From Flavimobilis marinus (GTDB lineage: Bacteria; Actinomycetota; Actinomycetes; Actinomycetales; Cellulomonadaceae), in assembly GCF_900113055.1 (NCBI RefSeq), contig NZ_FONZ01000004.1, positions 1 through 64,000 of the forward strand: a DNA stretch of 64,000 bases. Reading direction: 5' to 3'. Positions 1 to 8,796 of the stretch are shown here, piece after piece; the stretch's first letter is position 1, and each line of letters begins with the position of its first letter. A program made the translations under genes and the position numbers. Under the pieces are notes generated by a model. The model did no database searches. It worked only from the letters and a program-made list of their open reading frames with translations, and had not been told where the DNA came from.

Positions 1-1
1 G

Positions 2-355
2 GAGTACTACGGGGCGCGGGTGCGGTTGGGGACCGATGGTTCGGTGCAGCTGCACGTGACTCGCGGTAGTGGCACGCCGATGGCGGGTGGTGTGGTCCAG
101 GGCGTGACGTTCGGGGCTGGTGACGAGCTGCGGTTGCGTCTGCAGGTGGAGGGCACTTCTCCGACGGTGGTGCGGGCGAAGGTGTGGCCGGAGGGGTCTG
201 CTGAGCCCGAGGCGTGGCGTGCGGTGGGTAGTGACTCCACGGCGGCGTTGCAGGCGGCGGGTGGTCTGGGTATCCAGAGCTACACCGGTGGTCCTTCGGG
301 TAGCCCGTCGGTGGTCTTCTCCTACGACGACCTGCAGGCCGGGTCGATCGGGTGA
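2..355 (+). CDS. C-terminal end of a large secreted/surface protein (partial)
   Basis: The reading frame is already open at base 2 and ends at a TGA at 353-355, so only the last 117 residues are visible. They form a beta-rich, jelly-roll-like stretch with alternating hydrophobic residues, resembling the concanavalin/LamG-like C-terminal domains on long PKD-repeat surface proteins of Cellulomonas-type bacteria; that is recollection of the family, not a search result. There is no membrane anchor or sortase motif in the visible part. Codon use differs from its neighbours: GGT, GCT, CGT, ACT and TTG occur often, whereas the downstream genes use almost only C/G-ending codons. The next gene starts inside its stop codon (GTGA), suggesting co-transcription with the glycosyltransferases. 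Confidence 0.6.
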   Translation, partial: EYYGARVRLGTDGSVQLHVTRGSGTPMAGGVVQGVTFGAGDELRLRLQVEGTSPTVVRAKVWPEGSAEPEAWRAVGSDSTAALQAAGGLGIQSYTGGPSGSPSVVFSYDDLQAGSIG

Positions 356-1302
356 CGGCGACCGCACGAGGAGATACCCCGACCGTCACGGTCGCGACCC
401 TGACGTACCGTCGGGCGCACGACCTGCGCGACGCGCTCCCTGCGCTCGTCGCGCAGGTCGCGCGCGTGCCCGGCGCCGGGCTGCTGGTGGTCGACAACGA
501 CGCCGTGGACTCCGCCCGCGCGACGGTCGCGGAAGCCGCCGCGCGCGAACGTCCGGGGCTCGTCCGCTACGTGCACGAGCCCACGCCCGGCATCGCAGCC
601 GCACGCAACCGTGCGCTCGTCGAGGCCGGGACCGACCTGCTCGTCTTCATCGACGACGACGAGCGCCCGAGCGCCGACTGGCTCTCGCTGCTCCTCGGGG
701 CGTTCGCGGAGCACGAGTGCGTGGGCGTCGTCGGCCCCGTGATCTCGATCTTCGACGGACCGGTCGACCCCTGGGTCACCGCCGGCCGGTTCTTCGAGCG
801 TCTGCGACACCCGACCGGAACCGTGGTCCCCGTGGCAGCGACGAACAACCTCCTGCTGGACCTGCGCGCCGTGCGGCGCTGGGGCGTGACGTTTGACCAG
901 GAGTTCGGTCTCACCGGCGGGTCGGACACCGTGTTCACCCTCGAGCTCGCCGCGCGCGGGGGACGACTCGTCTGGTGCGACGAGGCCGTGGTCCACGACG
1001 TGGTGCCGGCGGACCGCAACTCCCGCAGCTGGGTGTCGCGCCGTGCGTTCCGGATGGGCAACTCGGCCAGCCGTGCAGCTGTCCACGTCGCACCCGGGCC
1101 GGCGGCACGGCTCGGGCAGCGCACAGCCATGGCGGGCCGCGGTGCCGCCCGGGTCGTTGCCGGAGCCGTGCGTGCGGCGACCGGGCTTCTCGTGCGCCGC
1201 GAGGAGGCGCACGCGCGTGGCACACGCACCCTGCTGCGCGGCGCTGGCATGCTGTCCGGAGCGCTGGGCTACGTGTATGGGGAGTATCGACGTGCCGCAT
1301 GA
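352..1302 (+). CDS. Family 2 glycosyltransferase
   Basis: A 316-residue GT-A fold (GT2) glycosyltransferase that should move a sugar from an NDP-sugar onto a lipid-linked or surface glycan on the cytoplasmic side of the membrane. The N-terminal beta strand/alpha pattern ends in the metal- and nucleotide-binding run IDDDE (Asp101-103), preceded by the PGIAAARN segment near residue 79 that is typical of GT2. A later GGSD (about residue 190) corresponds to the acceptor/catalytic region. No membrane segment is evident. The GTG start overlaps the previous stop by 4 bases and the next glycosyltransferase starts inside this gene, so translation is coupled in an exopolysaccharide operon. Acceptor and donor cannot be told from sequence. 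Confidence 0.88.
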   Translation: MTATARGDTPTVTVATLTYRRAHDLRDALPALVAQVARVPGAGLLVVDNDAVDSARATVAEAAARERPGLVRYVHEPTPGIAAARNRALVEAGTDLLVFIDDDERPSADWLSLLLGAFAEHECVGVVGPVISIFDGPVDPWVTAGRFFERLRHPTGTVVPVAATNNLLLDLRAVRRWGVTFDQEFGLTGGSDTVFTLELAARGGRLVWCDEAVVHDVVPADRNSRSWVSRRAFRMGNSASRAAVHVAPGPAARLGQRTAMAGRGAARVVAGAVRAATGLLVRREEAHARGTRTLLRGAGMLSGALGYVYGEYRRAA

Positions 1303-2356
1303 GACGACCGACCACCGGCCGGACGTCGCTGGCGTCACGGTGCTGCAGTCGCTGTCCCGCATCCGGGAGACCACCAATCCCTACCTCGTCCAGCTCCTTG
1401 CCAGCCTGCCCGGCGACGTGCGGATCGAGCTGTTCTCCTGGCGCCGCGCGCTGCTCGGGCGCTACGACGTCCTGCACGTGCACTGGCCGGAGGTGATCTT
1501 CCGTCGCTCGACCCGGTGGAAGACGATCGCCGCTCGGTCGCTCTACGCCCTCCTCCTGGCGCGTCTGCGCCTGACGCGGACGGCGCTCGTGCGCACGGCG
1601 CACAACGTCGAGCCCTACGAGGGCGCCGATCGCGTCGAGCAGCGCCTCATCGATGCCACGGACCGTGCGACCACCTGGTGGGTCACGCTGAACGACTTCA
1701 CGCCACTGCCGCCCGGGGCGCTCAGCCGCATGATCCCTCTCGGCTGCCCGCCGGAGACCTACTCCGCGCGTCCTGCGTCCGCGCCGGTCCCGGGACGGCT
1801 CGTGCACTTCGGGCTGATGCGCCGGTACAAGGGCATCGAGGAGCTGATCGCGGCGTTCCGGACCATCGCGGACCCTGCCGCGAGCCTGCACCTCGTCGGG
1901 CGCTGCGACGACCCCGGCTTCCGCGAGGTCATCGAGCGCGAAGCCAGCAAGGACGATCGCGTGGTCGCGCGCCTGGAGCACGTCAGCGACGCCGACCTGG
2001 CGGACGAGGTCGCGGACGCCGAGCTCGTGGTGCTGCCGTACCGGGCGATGCACAACTCCAGCGCGTTGATCCTCGCCCTGTCGATGGCGCGTCCGGTCCT
2101 GGTGCCCAGCAACGACGTCACGCGGGCGATCGCCGCAGAGGTGGGCCAGGCCTGGGTCCAGCGCTACGAGGGCGCGCTCGAGCCGGGTGCACTCCTGGCC
2201 GCGCTGGCAGCGGCGCGGGAGGCCCGCACCGAGCCGGACCCGGACCTGAGCCGCCGCCGCTGGTCGGAGATCGGTCTGGCGCACGGCGAGGTGTACCGGG
2301 CGGCCGCGTCCCGGCGCCAGGCTGACGGCGCCGGGACGCGGACGGTGATCCGCTAG
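1292..2356 (+). CDS. GT-B glycosyltransferase (GT1/GT4 type)
   Basis: A 354-residue glycosyltransferase with the two Rossmann-like halves of the GT-B fold. The second half carries a strand-loop HFGLMRRYKG (about residue 171) followed by a helix, and the donor-site segment with PYRAMHNSSALILALSMARPV near residue 248, as in GT4 enzymes, although the usual E-x7-E is not conserved. The GTG at 1292 is chosen because GGGGAG lies 7 bases upstream (1279-1284); an in-frame ATG at 1277 lacks such a site, and the open frame running further upstream to 893 is only the shadow of the preceding gene. It overlaps the previous gene by 11 bases and the next by one. Probable role: assembly of a repeat unit of a surface polysaccharide. 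Confidence 0.85.
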   Translation: MPHETTDHRPDVAGVTVLQSLSRIRETTNPYLVQLLASLPGDVRIELFSWRRALLGRYDVLHVHWPEVIFRRSTRWKTIAARSLYALLLARLRLTRTALVRTAHNVEPYEGADRVEQRLIDATDRATTWWVTLNDFTPLPPGALSRMIPLGCPPETYSARPASAPVPGRLVHFGLMRRYKGIEELIAAFRTIADPAASLHLVGRCDDPGFREVIEREASKDDRVVARLEHVSDADLADEVADAELVVLPYRAMHNSSALILALSMARPVLVPSNDVTRAIAAEVGQAWVQRYEGALEPGALLAALAAAREARTEPDPDLSRRRWSEIGLAHGEVYRAAASRRQADGAGTRTVIR

Positions 2357-3636
2357 TGGAGGTCCGCCACGCCGCTCCTGCGAGCGTCGAGGACCTCCGG
2401 CGCCACGAGATCACCCGGCTTGTCGCTGCCGGGCTCGTGGTCCTGGTCGCGGCCGACGTGCGCGGTCCGCTCGGCTCGTCCGTCGGTACGCTCGCCGGGT
2501 TGGCGCTGCTGCCGGTGTGGTGGGCGGGAGCGCGCCCGTCGCGTGCGGCGCGCCTGGTTCTGGGACTCGTCGTCGCCTCCTGGCTCTCGGGCCTGTGGCT
2601 GACCTGGTACGCCTCTGGTGACCACGCGGTCCTCGATCACCAGGTCGTCGCGTGGTCGTTCTCGATCCTCGGGCTGGGCGTCGCCGTCGGCGCGGTGCTG
2701 TGGGCGCGGCGCCTGTGGTCGACGCCGATCGTCGCGGCGCTCTTCGGCGTCGGCATGCTCCTGGCGGCCGCCGACGACGTCGGCGCGCCCAACCCCTGGA
2801 AGGTCGCCCTCGGTGTCGCCGTGGCGGTCGTCCTCCTCGGTCTGGCGTGGCAGCGGCGCAGCCGCGCGACGGAGGTCGTCCTGGTCCTGCTGCTGGGTGC
2901 GATCTCCGCGCAGAGCGACAGTCGGTCCATGTTCGCGATGTTCGTCCTGACGGCAGGGATCGTCATCTGGCAGAGCTGGACGCCTCCACCTCGGCGCACC
3001 GGTGCTCTGGGGCGGTATCTGGTGCTGCTGACGCTGCTCGGCGCTGCCGTGTACAGCCTCGGGGAAGCGCTGGCGCTCGAGGGATTCCTGGGCGAGGACG
3101 CCGAGCAGCGCACCGCCGCGCAGGTCGGCCGGTCGGGGTCGCTGATCCTCGGTGCGCGACCAGAGATCGGTGCGACCCTCGCCCTGATGCAGTGGCGTCC
3201 CCTGGGGTTCGGCTTCGGCACGGTTCCCCGGACCGACGACATCATGGCCGCCAAGGCAGGGATGGCGCAGCTCAACTACGACCCGGACAACGGGTACGTG
3301 GAGCGCTACATGTTCGGCGGGCTGGTCGAGCTGCACTCCATGATCGGCGACGCGTGGGCGCTCTTCGGGATCCCGGGGTTCGCGCTCTGCGCGGTTCTGA
3401 CGGTGGTCCTCGTGCGCGCCCTGGTGCAGCACCTCGCGTCCCGGACGGCGAGCGCCCTGCTGGTCTTCCTCACTGTCCGCTGCCTGTGGGACATGCTCTT
3501 CGGGCCCCTGTACAGCTCGCTACCGATCCTTGCTCTCACGGCAGGGCTCGCGTTGCACGCACCCGTCGTTCACCGCTCACGCTCCAGGACCGGGGCACCG
3601 TCGCGAGGCGCTCCGGTGAAGACCACGGTCCGGTAG
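2356..3636 (+). CDS. Polytopic O-antigen ligase / Wzy-like membrane protein
   Basis: A 426-residue membrane protein with roughly ten hydrophobic helices and a long polar loop around residues 225-320, the layout of O-antigen polymerase/ligase (Wzy, WaaL-type) proteins. Such proteins join polyprenyl-linked repeat units into a chain, or transfer the chain, on the outer face of the membrane. Sequence conservation in this group is low, so the assignment rests on topology and on its place directly after two glycosyltransferases; the GTG start shares one base with the previous TAG. Its last 67 bases overlap the 3' end of the opposite-strand GtrA gene. It could instead be an unrelated polytopic surface-glycan protein. 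Confidence 0.72.
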   Translation: MEVRHAAPASVEDLRRHEITRLVAAGLVVLVAADVRGPLGSSVGTLAGLALLPVWWAGARPSRAARLVLGLVVASWLSGLWLTWYASGDHAVLDHQVVAWSFSILGLGVAVGAVLWARRLWSTPIVAALFGVGMLLAAADDVGAPNPWKVALGVAVAVVLLGLAWQRRSRATEVVLVLLLGAISAQSDSRSMFAMFVLTAGIVIWQSWTPPPRRTGALGRYLVLLTLLGAAVYSLGEALALEGFLGEDAEQRTAAQVGRSGSLILGARPEIGATLALMQWRPLGFGFGTVPRTDDIMAAKAGMAQLNYDPDNGYVERYMFGGLVELHSMIGDAWALFGIPGFALCAVLTVVLVRALVQHLASRTASALLVFLTVRCLWDMLFGPLYSSLPILALTAGLALHAPVVHRSRSRTGAPSRGAPVKTTVR

Positions 3637-4193
3637 CACAGGTAGCGGAAGGCCATCCCCAGCACCAGCCCGACGCCGTTCGCGGCGATGTTGTCTGCGA
3701 GCGGCGACGTGAGTCCCAGCACGTAGTGGGAGAAGCCGAGGCAGGCGAGCGCGATCGCCATGCCTAGGGCGTTGACCACGAGGAACGCCACCAGCTCGCG
3801 GCCGCGGCTCGCGGTGCGCTGGTCCGCGAAGGTCCAGTACCGGTTGCCGAGCCACGCGACCAGCGTGGCGACGAGCACGGAGATGACCTTGGCGGTCAGC
3901 GGCTTCGCCTCGAGGAGATCCCCGGGACCGAACCGGAGCAGGTTGAACAGGCCCGTGTCCACGACGAACGCGACCCCGCCGACAGAGCCGAAGCGGAGCA
4001 GCTCGGGCAGGCGGCGCGCGAGAGCCGGTGGCAGCGCCGCGGTCACGCGTCGTCGTACGCCCGCGGCTCGTGACTCGGTGCGAGCGCCCGGACTCGCTAA
4101 CCGCGTGCCCCGTGCGGAGCGACGGGGGTGGGCAGGCGTGACGACCGGGGCAGGGGCGTCCACGAGCGCAGTCGCAGGAGTCGGCTCGACCAT
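3570..4193 (-). CDS. GtrA family membrane protein (polyprenyl-phosphate sugar flippase-like)
   Basis: A 207-residue protein with an Arg/Pro-rich cytoplasmic N-terminus of about 60 residues followed by four membrane helices, including FGSVGGVAFVVDTGLFNLL and the FRYLCYRTVVF motif near the C-terminus that marks the GtrA/DPMS-like family. These proteins are thought to move polyprenyl-phosphate-linked sugars across the membrane for glycosylation of teichoic acid, arabinogalactan or O-antigen. The ATG is preceded at exactly 6 bases by TATGCT, so a leaderless transcript is likely. The gene converges with, and overlaps by 67 bases, the Wzy-like gene; its last ~22 codons are antisense to that gene's tail. 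Confidence 0.85.
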   Translation of the reverse strand: MVEPTPATALVDAPAPVVTPAHPRRSARGTRLASPGARTESRAAGVRRRVTAALPPALARRLPELLRFGSVGGVAFVVDTGLFNLLRFGPGDLLEAKPLTAKVISVLVATLVAWLGNRYWTFADQRTASRGRELVAFLVVNALGMAIALACLGFSHYVLGLTSPLADNIAANGVGLVLGMAFRYLCYRTVVFTGAPRDGAPVLERER

Positions 4194-4199
4194 CCGCCG

Positions 4200-4205
4200 A
4201 GCATA
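4200..4205 (-). promoter_or_regulatory. Leaderless -10 element of the GtrA gene
   Basis: TATGCT on the minus strand, 6 bases before the ATG at 4193. This spacing places the transcription start on the A of the start codon. Confidence 0.55.
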
Positions 4206-4284
4206 GGTGGGCTCTCGGGCGGCGCGACAGGGCGCTCGGGGTGAGAGTAGGGGTGGCTCTGTGGGCGGTGTCGGACCAAGCGCG

Positions 4285-4290
4285 TAATCT
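4285..4290 (+). promoter_or_regulatory. Candidate -10 element for mfd
   Basis: TAATCT in the 138-base gap between the GtrA and mfd genes. It is the only good -10-like hexamer there; no clear -35 is seen. A start near 4297 would leave a leader of about 35 or 90 bases, depending on which mfd start codon is used. Confidence 0.4.
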
Positions 4291-4331
4291 GGTGGTCAGC
4301 CTGGGGCCTGCGCGGTTCTGGGCCTTCCCGC

Positions 4332-7300
4332 GTGCCTCGACGTCCCGCCGAGAGCCGCTCCACCCACGCCGGAGGTCTGTCCGCCTTGCCACTCACCGGA
4401 GTCCTTCCCCTCCTTCTCGCCGATCCTGGCGCGGGGGAAGCCGTCCGCCGGGTGCCTGCGCGTGGGTTCCTCGACGTCGTGAGCGCACCGGGAGCGCGGC
4501 CTCCGTTGCTCGCGGCGATGGCTGGCGCCAGCGCCGGTGGCCAGCCCGAAGGCGGCGCCCGCGACGGCAGCACCGGCGAGCGGCCGGTTGCGGCACGCCC
4601 GCTCGTCGTCGTGACCGCGACGGGCCGGGAGGCGGACGACCTCGCTGACGCGCTCGGCTGCTATCTCCCGCACGACGACGTCGCGGTGCTTCCCGCGTGG
4701 GAGACCCTCCCGCACGAGCGCCTGTCCCCGCGCTCGGACACGGTCGCCCGCAGGCTCGCCGTGCTCCGGCGTCTCGCCCACCCCGACGCCGAGAGCGGTC
4801 AGGGAGGTCCCGTGCGGGTCCTCGTCGTTCCGGTCCGTGCGCTCATGCAACCCGTGGTCGCTGGCCTCGGCGACCTCGAGCCGGTGCGGCTGCAGGCGCG
4901 GCAGCAGGCAAGCCTGTCCGACGTCGCGGACCGGCTCGCAGCGGCGGCCTACACCCGGGTGGACATGGTCGAGCGTCGGGGCGAGTTCGCCGTCCGCGGC
5001 GGGATCCTCGACGTCTTCCCGCCGATCGAGGACCACCCCCTGCGCATCGAGTTCTGGGGCGACGAGGTCGAGGAGATCCGCTGGTTCGCGGTCGCCGACC
5101 AGCGCAGCCTCGAGATCGCCGAGCACGGGCTGTGGGCCCCGCCCTGCCGCGAGCTGCTGCTCACGGACCAGGTCCGCGCGCGGGCGGCTGCCCTCACGGA
5201 CCAGCTGCCCGGCGCCGTCGAGATGCTCTCCAAGATGGCCGAGGGCATCGCCGTCGAGGGCATGGAGTCGCTCAGCCCCGCGCTCGTGGACGCGATGGTC
5301 CCCGTGCTCGACCTGGTGCCCGACGACGCCCTCGTCGTCGTCAACGACCCGGAGCGTGTGCGCCGGCGCGCGCACGACCTCGTGGCGACCACCGAGGAGT
5401 TCCTCGCCGCCGCGTGGACCTCGGCGGCGGCCGGCGCCTCCGTGCCCCTGGACCTCAGCGCCGCGTCGTTCCACACGATCGGGCAGGTCCGCGACGTCGC
5501 GGCGCGCCGCGGGCTCGGCTGGTGGACCCTGAGCTCGTTCGGCCTCGCACCGGACGCGGAGCAGGGGGACGACGACGTCGCACCGGGCGAGTCCGACGTC
5601 CTGACGATCGGCGCGCGCGAGGTCGAGAGCTACCGCGGGGACGTGGAGCGCGCGCTGACGGACGTGCGCGCCCTGCAGCAGGCCGGGTGGCACCTCGTGC
5701 TCGCGACCGAGGGCCACGGGCCCGCGAAGCGCATCGTCGAGCAGCTCGCCGCGGCCGACACCGCCGCGCGGCTCGTCGGCGACCTGTCGGCTTCGCCCGA
5801 GGGCGGCGTCGTGCACGTGGTGACGGCGACCGTCGGTGCGGGCTTCGTCGCCCCGGACCTCAGGCTTGCGGTGTTCTCCGAGTCCGACCTCACCGGCCGC
5901 GCCGGGGTCACGACCAAGGACATGCGCCGCATGCCCTCGAAGCGGCGCAACGTCGTCGACCCCCTGGCGCTGCGGGCGGGCGACTACGTGGTGCACGAGC
6001 AGCACGGCGTCGGGCGCTTCGTCGAGCTCGTGCAGCGCACGCTCGGCGCCGGGGCGAACGCCGCCACGCGCGAGTACCTCGTCATCGAGTACGCGTCGTC
6101 CAAGCGAGGCCAGCCGGGCGACCGGCTCTTCGTGCCGACCGACCAGCTGGACCAGGTCACCAAGTACACCGGCGGCGAGCAGCCGTCGCTGAACAAGATG
6201 GGCGGCGCCGACTGGGGCAAGACGAAGGCCCGGGCGCGCAAGCACGTCAAGGAGATCGCCGGCGAGCTCCTGCGCCTGTACTCGGCGCGCATGGCGACCC
6301 AGGGGCACGCGTTCGCGCAGGACACGCCGTGGCAGCGCGAGCTCGAGGACGCGTTCGCCTACGTCGAGACCCCGGACCAGCTCGCCACGATCGAGGAGGT
6401 CAAGGCGGACATGGAGAAGTCGGTCCCGATGGACCGGCTCGTGTGCGGCGACGTCGGCTACGGCAAGACGGAGATCGCGGTCCGGGCAGCGTTCAAGGCC
6501 GTCCAGGACGGCAAGCAGGTGGCGGTGCTGGTCCCGACGACGCTGCTCGTGCAGCAGCACTTCGACACCTTCTCTGAGCGCTACGCGGCCTTCCCCGTGA
6601 CGGTGCGCGCCCTGTCGCGCTTCCAGACGGACGCGGAGGCCAAGGCGGTGCTGGACGGCGTGAAGGACGGCAGCGTCGACGTCGTCATCGGCACGCACCG
6701 GCTGCTGTCGGGGTCCGTCCGGTTCAAGGACCTCGGGCTCGTGATCGTCGACGAGGAGCAGCGGTTCGGCGTCGAGCACAAGGAGACCCTCAAGCAGCTG
6801 CGCACGAACGTCGACGTGCTCGCGATGAGCGCGACCCCCATCCCGCGCACGCTCGAGATGGCCGTCACCGGGATCCGCGAGATGTCGACGCTCGCGACGC
6901 CGCCGGAGGAGCGCCACCCCGTGCTGACGTACGTCGGCGCCTACGACGACAAGCAGATCACCGCCGCGATCCGCCGCGAGCTGCTGCGCGAGGGGCAGGT
7001 GTTCTACGTCCACAACAAGGTCGACACGATCTCGAAGACCGCCGCGCGCCTGGCCGAGCTCGTGCCGGAGGCTCGGATCGCCACCGCGCACGGGAAGATG
7101 AACGAGAACCAGCTTGAGCAGGTGATGCTCGACTTCTGGGAGAAGAGGTTCGACGTCCTCGTCTCCACGACCATCATCGAGACCGGCCTCGACATCTCGA
7201 ACGCGAACACGCTGATCCTCGAGCGTGCGGACCTGCTCGGGCTCTCCCAGCTGCACCAGCTGCGCGGGCGCGTGGGCCGCGGCCGCGACCGCGCCTACGC

Positions 7301-8039
7301 GTACTTCCTGTACCCCCCCGAGCGGCCGCTGACGGACACCGCGCACGACCGGCTCGCCACGATGGCCGCGCACACCGACCTGGGTGCCGGCATGCAGATC
7401 GCGATGAAGGACCTCGAGATCCGCGGGGCGGGCAACCTCCTGGGAGGCGAGCAGTCCGGGCACATCGCGGGCGTCGGCTTCGACCTCTACGTGCGGATGG
7501 TCGCTGAGGCCGTCGCGGAGTTCCGTGGGGACGGCGAGGAGGAGCCCGCAGACATCACGATCGAGCTGCCCGTGGACGCCCACCTGCCGCACGACTACAT
7601 CGCCCACGAACGGCTGCGCCTGGAGGCGTACACGAAGATCGCGTCGGCGAGCGACCATGCGGCCCTCGCCGAGGTGCGCGCGGAGCTCGTCGACCGCTAC
7701 GGTCCGCTGCCCGAGGTCGTCGAGGCGCTGTTCGACGTCGCGGGCTTCCGCAACCGGGCACGTCAGGTCGGGCTCACGGACGTCACCGCCCAGGGCAAGT
7801 TCGTGCGGTTCGCGCCCGTGGACCTGCCCGAGTCCGCGCAGCTGCGCCTCAAGCGGCTCTACCCGGGCACGGTGCTCAAGCCAGCGATCCGCGCGTTCCT
7901 CGTGCCGTTCCCGACGACCGCCCGGATCGGTGGGCGGCCGCTGCGCGGCGGTGAGGTGCTCGCCTGGGCCACCCAGCTCATCGACGCCGTGATCGCGGGG
8001 GACGTGAGCGCCGCGGCGCGGACCGCCACCGCGGGCTGA
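4332..8039 (+). CDS. mfd: Transcription-repair coupling factor Mfd
   Basis: A 1235-residue ATP-driven DNA translocase that removes stalled RNA polymerase and recruits UvrA to the lesion. Domain order is standard: UvrB-like N-terminal half (about 1-450), CarD-like RNA-polymerase interaction domain beginning ALRAGDYVVHEQHGVGRF near residue 545, then a RecG-like helicase with Walker A GDVGYGKTE (about 706), DEEQRFG (about 806), SATPIPRTL, and the LQLRGRVGRGRDRAYAY region, followed by the C-terminal TRCF domain. Length matches the family. Start choice is uncertain: GTG 4332 has no ribosome site, while the in-frame TTG at 4386 has GGAGG ten bases upstream and would begin MPLTGVLPLLL, closer to where family members start. 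A perfect hairpin follows the stop. It sits between two parts of a polysaccharide locus but has no functional tie to it. Confidence 0.97.
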   Translation: MPRRPAESRSTHAGGLSALPLTGVLPLLLADPGAGEAVRRVPARGFLDVVSAPGARPPLLAAMAGASAGGQPEGGARDGSTGERPVAARPLVVVTATGREADDLADALGCYLPHDDVAVLPAWETLPHERLSPRSDTVARRLAVLRRLAHPDAESGQGGPVRVLVVPVRALMQPVVAGLGDLEPVRLQARQQASLSDVADRLAAAAYTRVDMVERRGEFAVRGGILDVFPPIEDHPLRIEFWGDEVEEIRWFAVADQRSLEIAEHGLWAPPCRELLLTDQVRARAAALTDQLPGAVEMLSKMAEGIAVEGMESLSPALVDAMVPVLDLVPDDALVVVNDPERVRRRAHDLVATTEEFLAAAWTSAAAGASVPLDLSAASFHTIGQVRDVAARRGLGWWTLSSFGLAPDAEQGDDDVAPGESDVLTIGAREVESYRGDVERALTDVRALQQAGWHLVLATEGHGPAKRIVEQLAAADTAARLVGDLSASPEGGVVHVVTATVGAGFVAPDLRLAVFSESDLTGRAGVTTKDMRRMPSKRRNVVDPLALRAGDYVVHEQHGVGRFVELVQRTLGAGANAATREYLVIEYASSKRGQPGDRLFVPTDQLDQVTKYTGGEQPSLNKMGGADWGKTKARARKHVKEIAGELLRLYSARMATQGHAFAQDTPWQRELEDAFAYVETPDQLATIEEVKADMEKSVPMDRLVCGDVGYGKTEIAVRAAFKAVQDGKQVAVLVPTTLLVQQHFDTFSERYAAFPVTVRALSRFQTDAEAKAVLDGVKDGSVDVVIGTHRLLSGSVRFKDLGLVIVDEEQRFGVEHKETLKQLRTNVDVLAMSATPIPRTLEMAVTGIREMSTLATPPEERHPVLTYVGAYDDKQITAAIRRELLREGQVFYVHNKVDTISKTAARLAELVPEARIATAHGKMNENQLEQVMLDFWEKRFDVLVSTTIIETGLDISNANTLILERADLLGLSQLHQLRGRVGRGRDRAYAYFLYPPERPLTDTAHDRLATMAAHTDLGAGMQIAMKDLEIRGAGNLLGGEQSGHIAGVGFDLYVRMVAEAVAEFRGDGEEEPADITIELPVDAHLPHDYIAHERLRLEAYTKIASASDHAALAEVRAELVDRYGPLPEVVEALFDVAGFRNRARQVGLTDVTAQGKFVRFAPVDLPESAQLRLKRLYPGTVLKPAIRAFLVPFPTTARIGGRPLRGGEVLAWATQLIDAVIAGDVSAAARTATAG

Positions 8040-8042
8040 CGC

Positions 8043-8072
8043 GGTGCGGGGACGCAAGCGCGCCCCCGCACC
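8043..8072 (+). terminator. Hairpin terminator after mfd
   Basis: Perfect 9-bp stem (GGTGCGGGG at 8043-8051 with CCCCGCACC at 8064-8072), 12-base loop, starting 3 bases after the mfd stop. No T-run follows, as is common in high-GC actinobacteria. Confidence 0.55.
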
Positions 8073-8191
8073 GAGCGTGATCACCCTGACAATCACCCCA
8101 GAACCACCCCATCGGGCCTAGGCCGACTCCCTACCGTTGGACCTGCGACCGACAGGTCGACCAGAGGACCGACCGGGGGAGGTGTCAGGGC

Positions 8192-8641
8192 TTGGTCATC
8201 GGCTATGCCCCAGGGGCGTGGGACCTGTTCCACGTCGGGCACCTCAACGTGCTGCGGCACGCCAGGGATCGGTGCGACTACCTCGTCGCCGGCGTGGTGG
8301 ACGATGACATGCTCGAGCAGGCCAAGGGTGCTCGACCGATCGTGCCGACGCTCGAGCGCGCAGAGATCCTCCGGGCGATCGAGTTCGTCGACGAGGTCTT
8401 CATCGAGACCCAGCCGGACAAACTCGAGACCTGGCGCCGTCGCCCGTTCGACGTCTTCTTCAAGGGAGACGACTGGCGGGGGACGGTCAAAGGGCTTGAC
8501 CTTGAGCGACGCTTCGCAGAGGTCGGCGTCTCCGTCGTGTACTTCCCGTACACGGTGCACACCTCGAGCACGCGGCTCCGCAGGGCGCTCACGATGCTCG
8601 AGCCGAACGCCGGGCACGACGAGGCCCTGCAGAACATCTAG
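8192..8641 (+). CDS. Cytidylyltransferase-family protein (TagD-like)
   Basis: A 149-residue single-domain nucleotidyltransferase of the HxGH superfamily: GAWDLFHVGHLNVL near residue 8 contains the HVGH nucleotide-binding motif, and HTSSTRLR near residue 130 matches the C-terminal (R)TxxxS(T/S)xR loop. Relatives transfer CMP or AMP to a phosphate, for example making CDP-glycerol for teichoic acids; the substrate here is not decided by the sequence. The start is a TTG, selected because GGGGGAGG (8175-8182) lies 9 bases upstream and the protein begins directly at the first beta strand. It precedes the sugar-phosphate transferase gene, which supports a role in making an activated precursor for the surface polymer. 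Confidence 0.82.
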   Translation: MVIGYAPGAWDLFHVGHLNVLRHARDRCDYLVAGVVDDDMLEQAKGARPIVPTLERAEILRAIEFVDEVFIETQPDKLETWRRRPFDVFFKGDDWRGTVKGLDLERRFAEVGVSVVYFPYTVHTSSTRLRRALTMLEPNAGHDEALQNI

Positions 8642-8645
8642 AGCG

Positions 8646-8662
8646 GTGGACCGGGGGTCCAC
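8646..8662 (+). terminator. Small hairpin after the cytidylyltransferase gene
   Basis: GTGGACC (8646-8652) and GGTCCAC (8656-8662) form a perfect 7-bp stem with a GGG loop 5 bases after the stop. A second 7-bp hairpin (GGGACGC 8681-8687 with GCGTCCC 8695-8701) follows. Either could end transcription or shape the leader of the next gene. Confidence 0.4.
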
Positions 8663-8796
8663 ACCGGCCCGTCCGTGGCCGGGACGCACCACAGGCGTCC
8701 CGCGGTCCGACCATCAGGGAGACATTCCCGACCGAATCTGAAGACGTGAGTGGCAGGCGCACCAGGCGCCGCGCTCGGAGCACCGGGGGGTGACGA

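Noticed and set aside
4296-8096. A 1266-residue open frame antisense to mfd
   Set aside because: GC-rich shadow: low-complexity Arg/His/Asp/Val composition, no family motif, and the plus strand encodes an intact Mfd.
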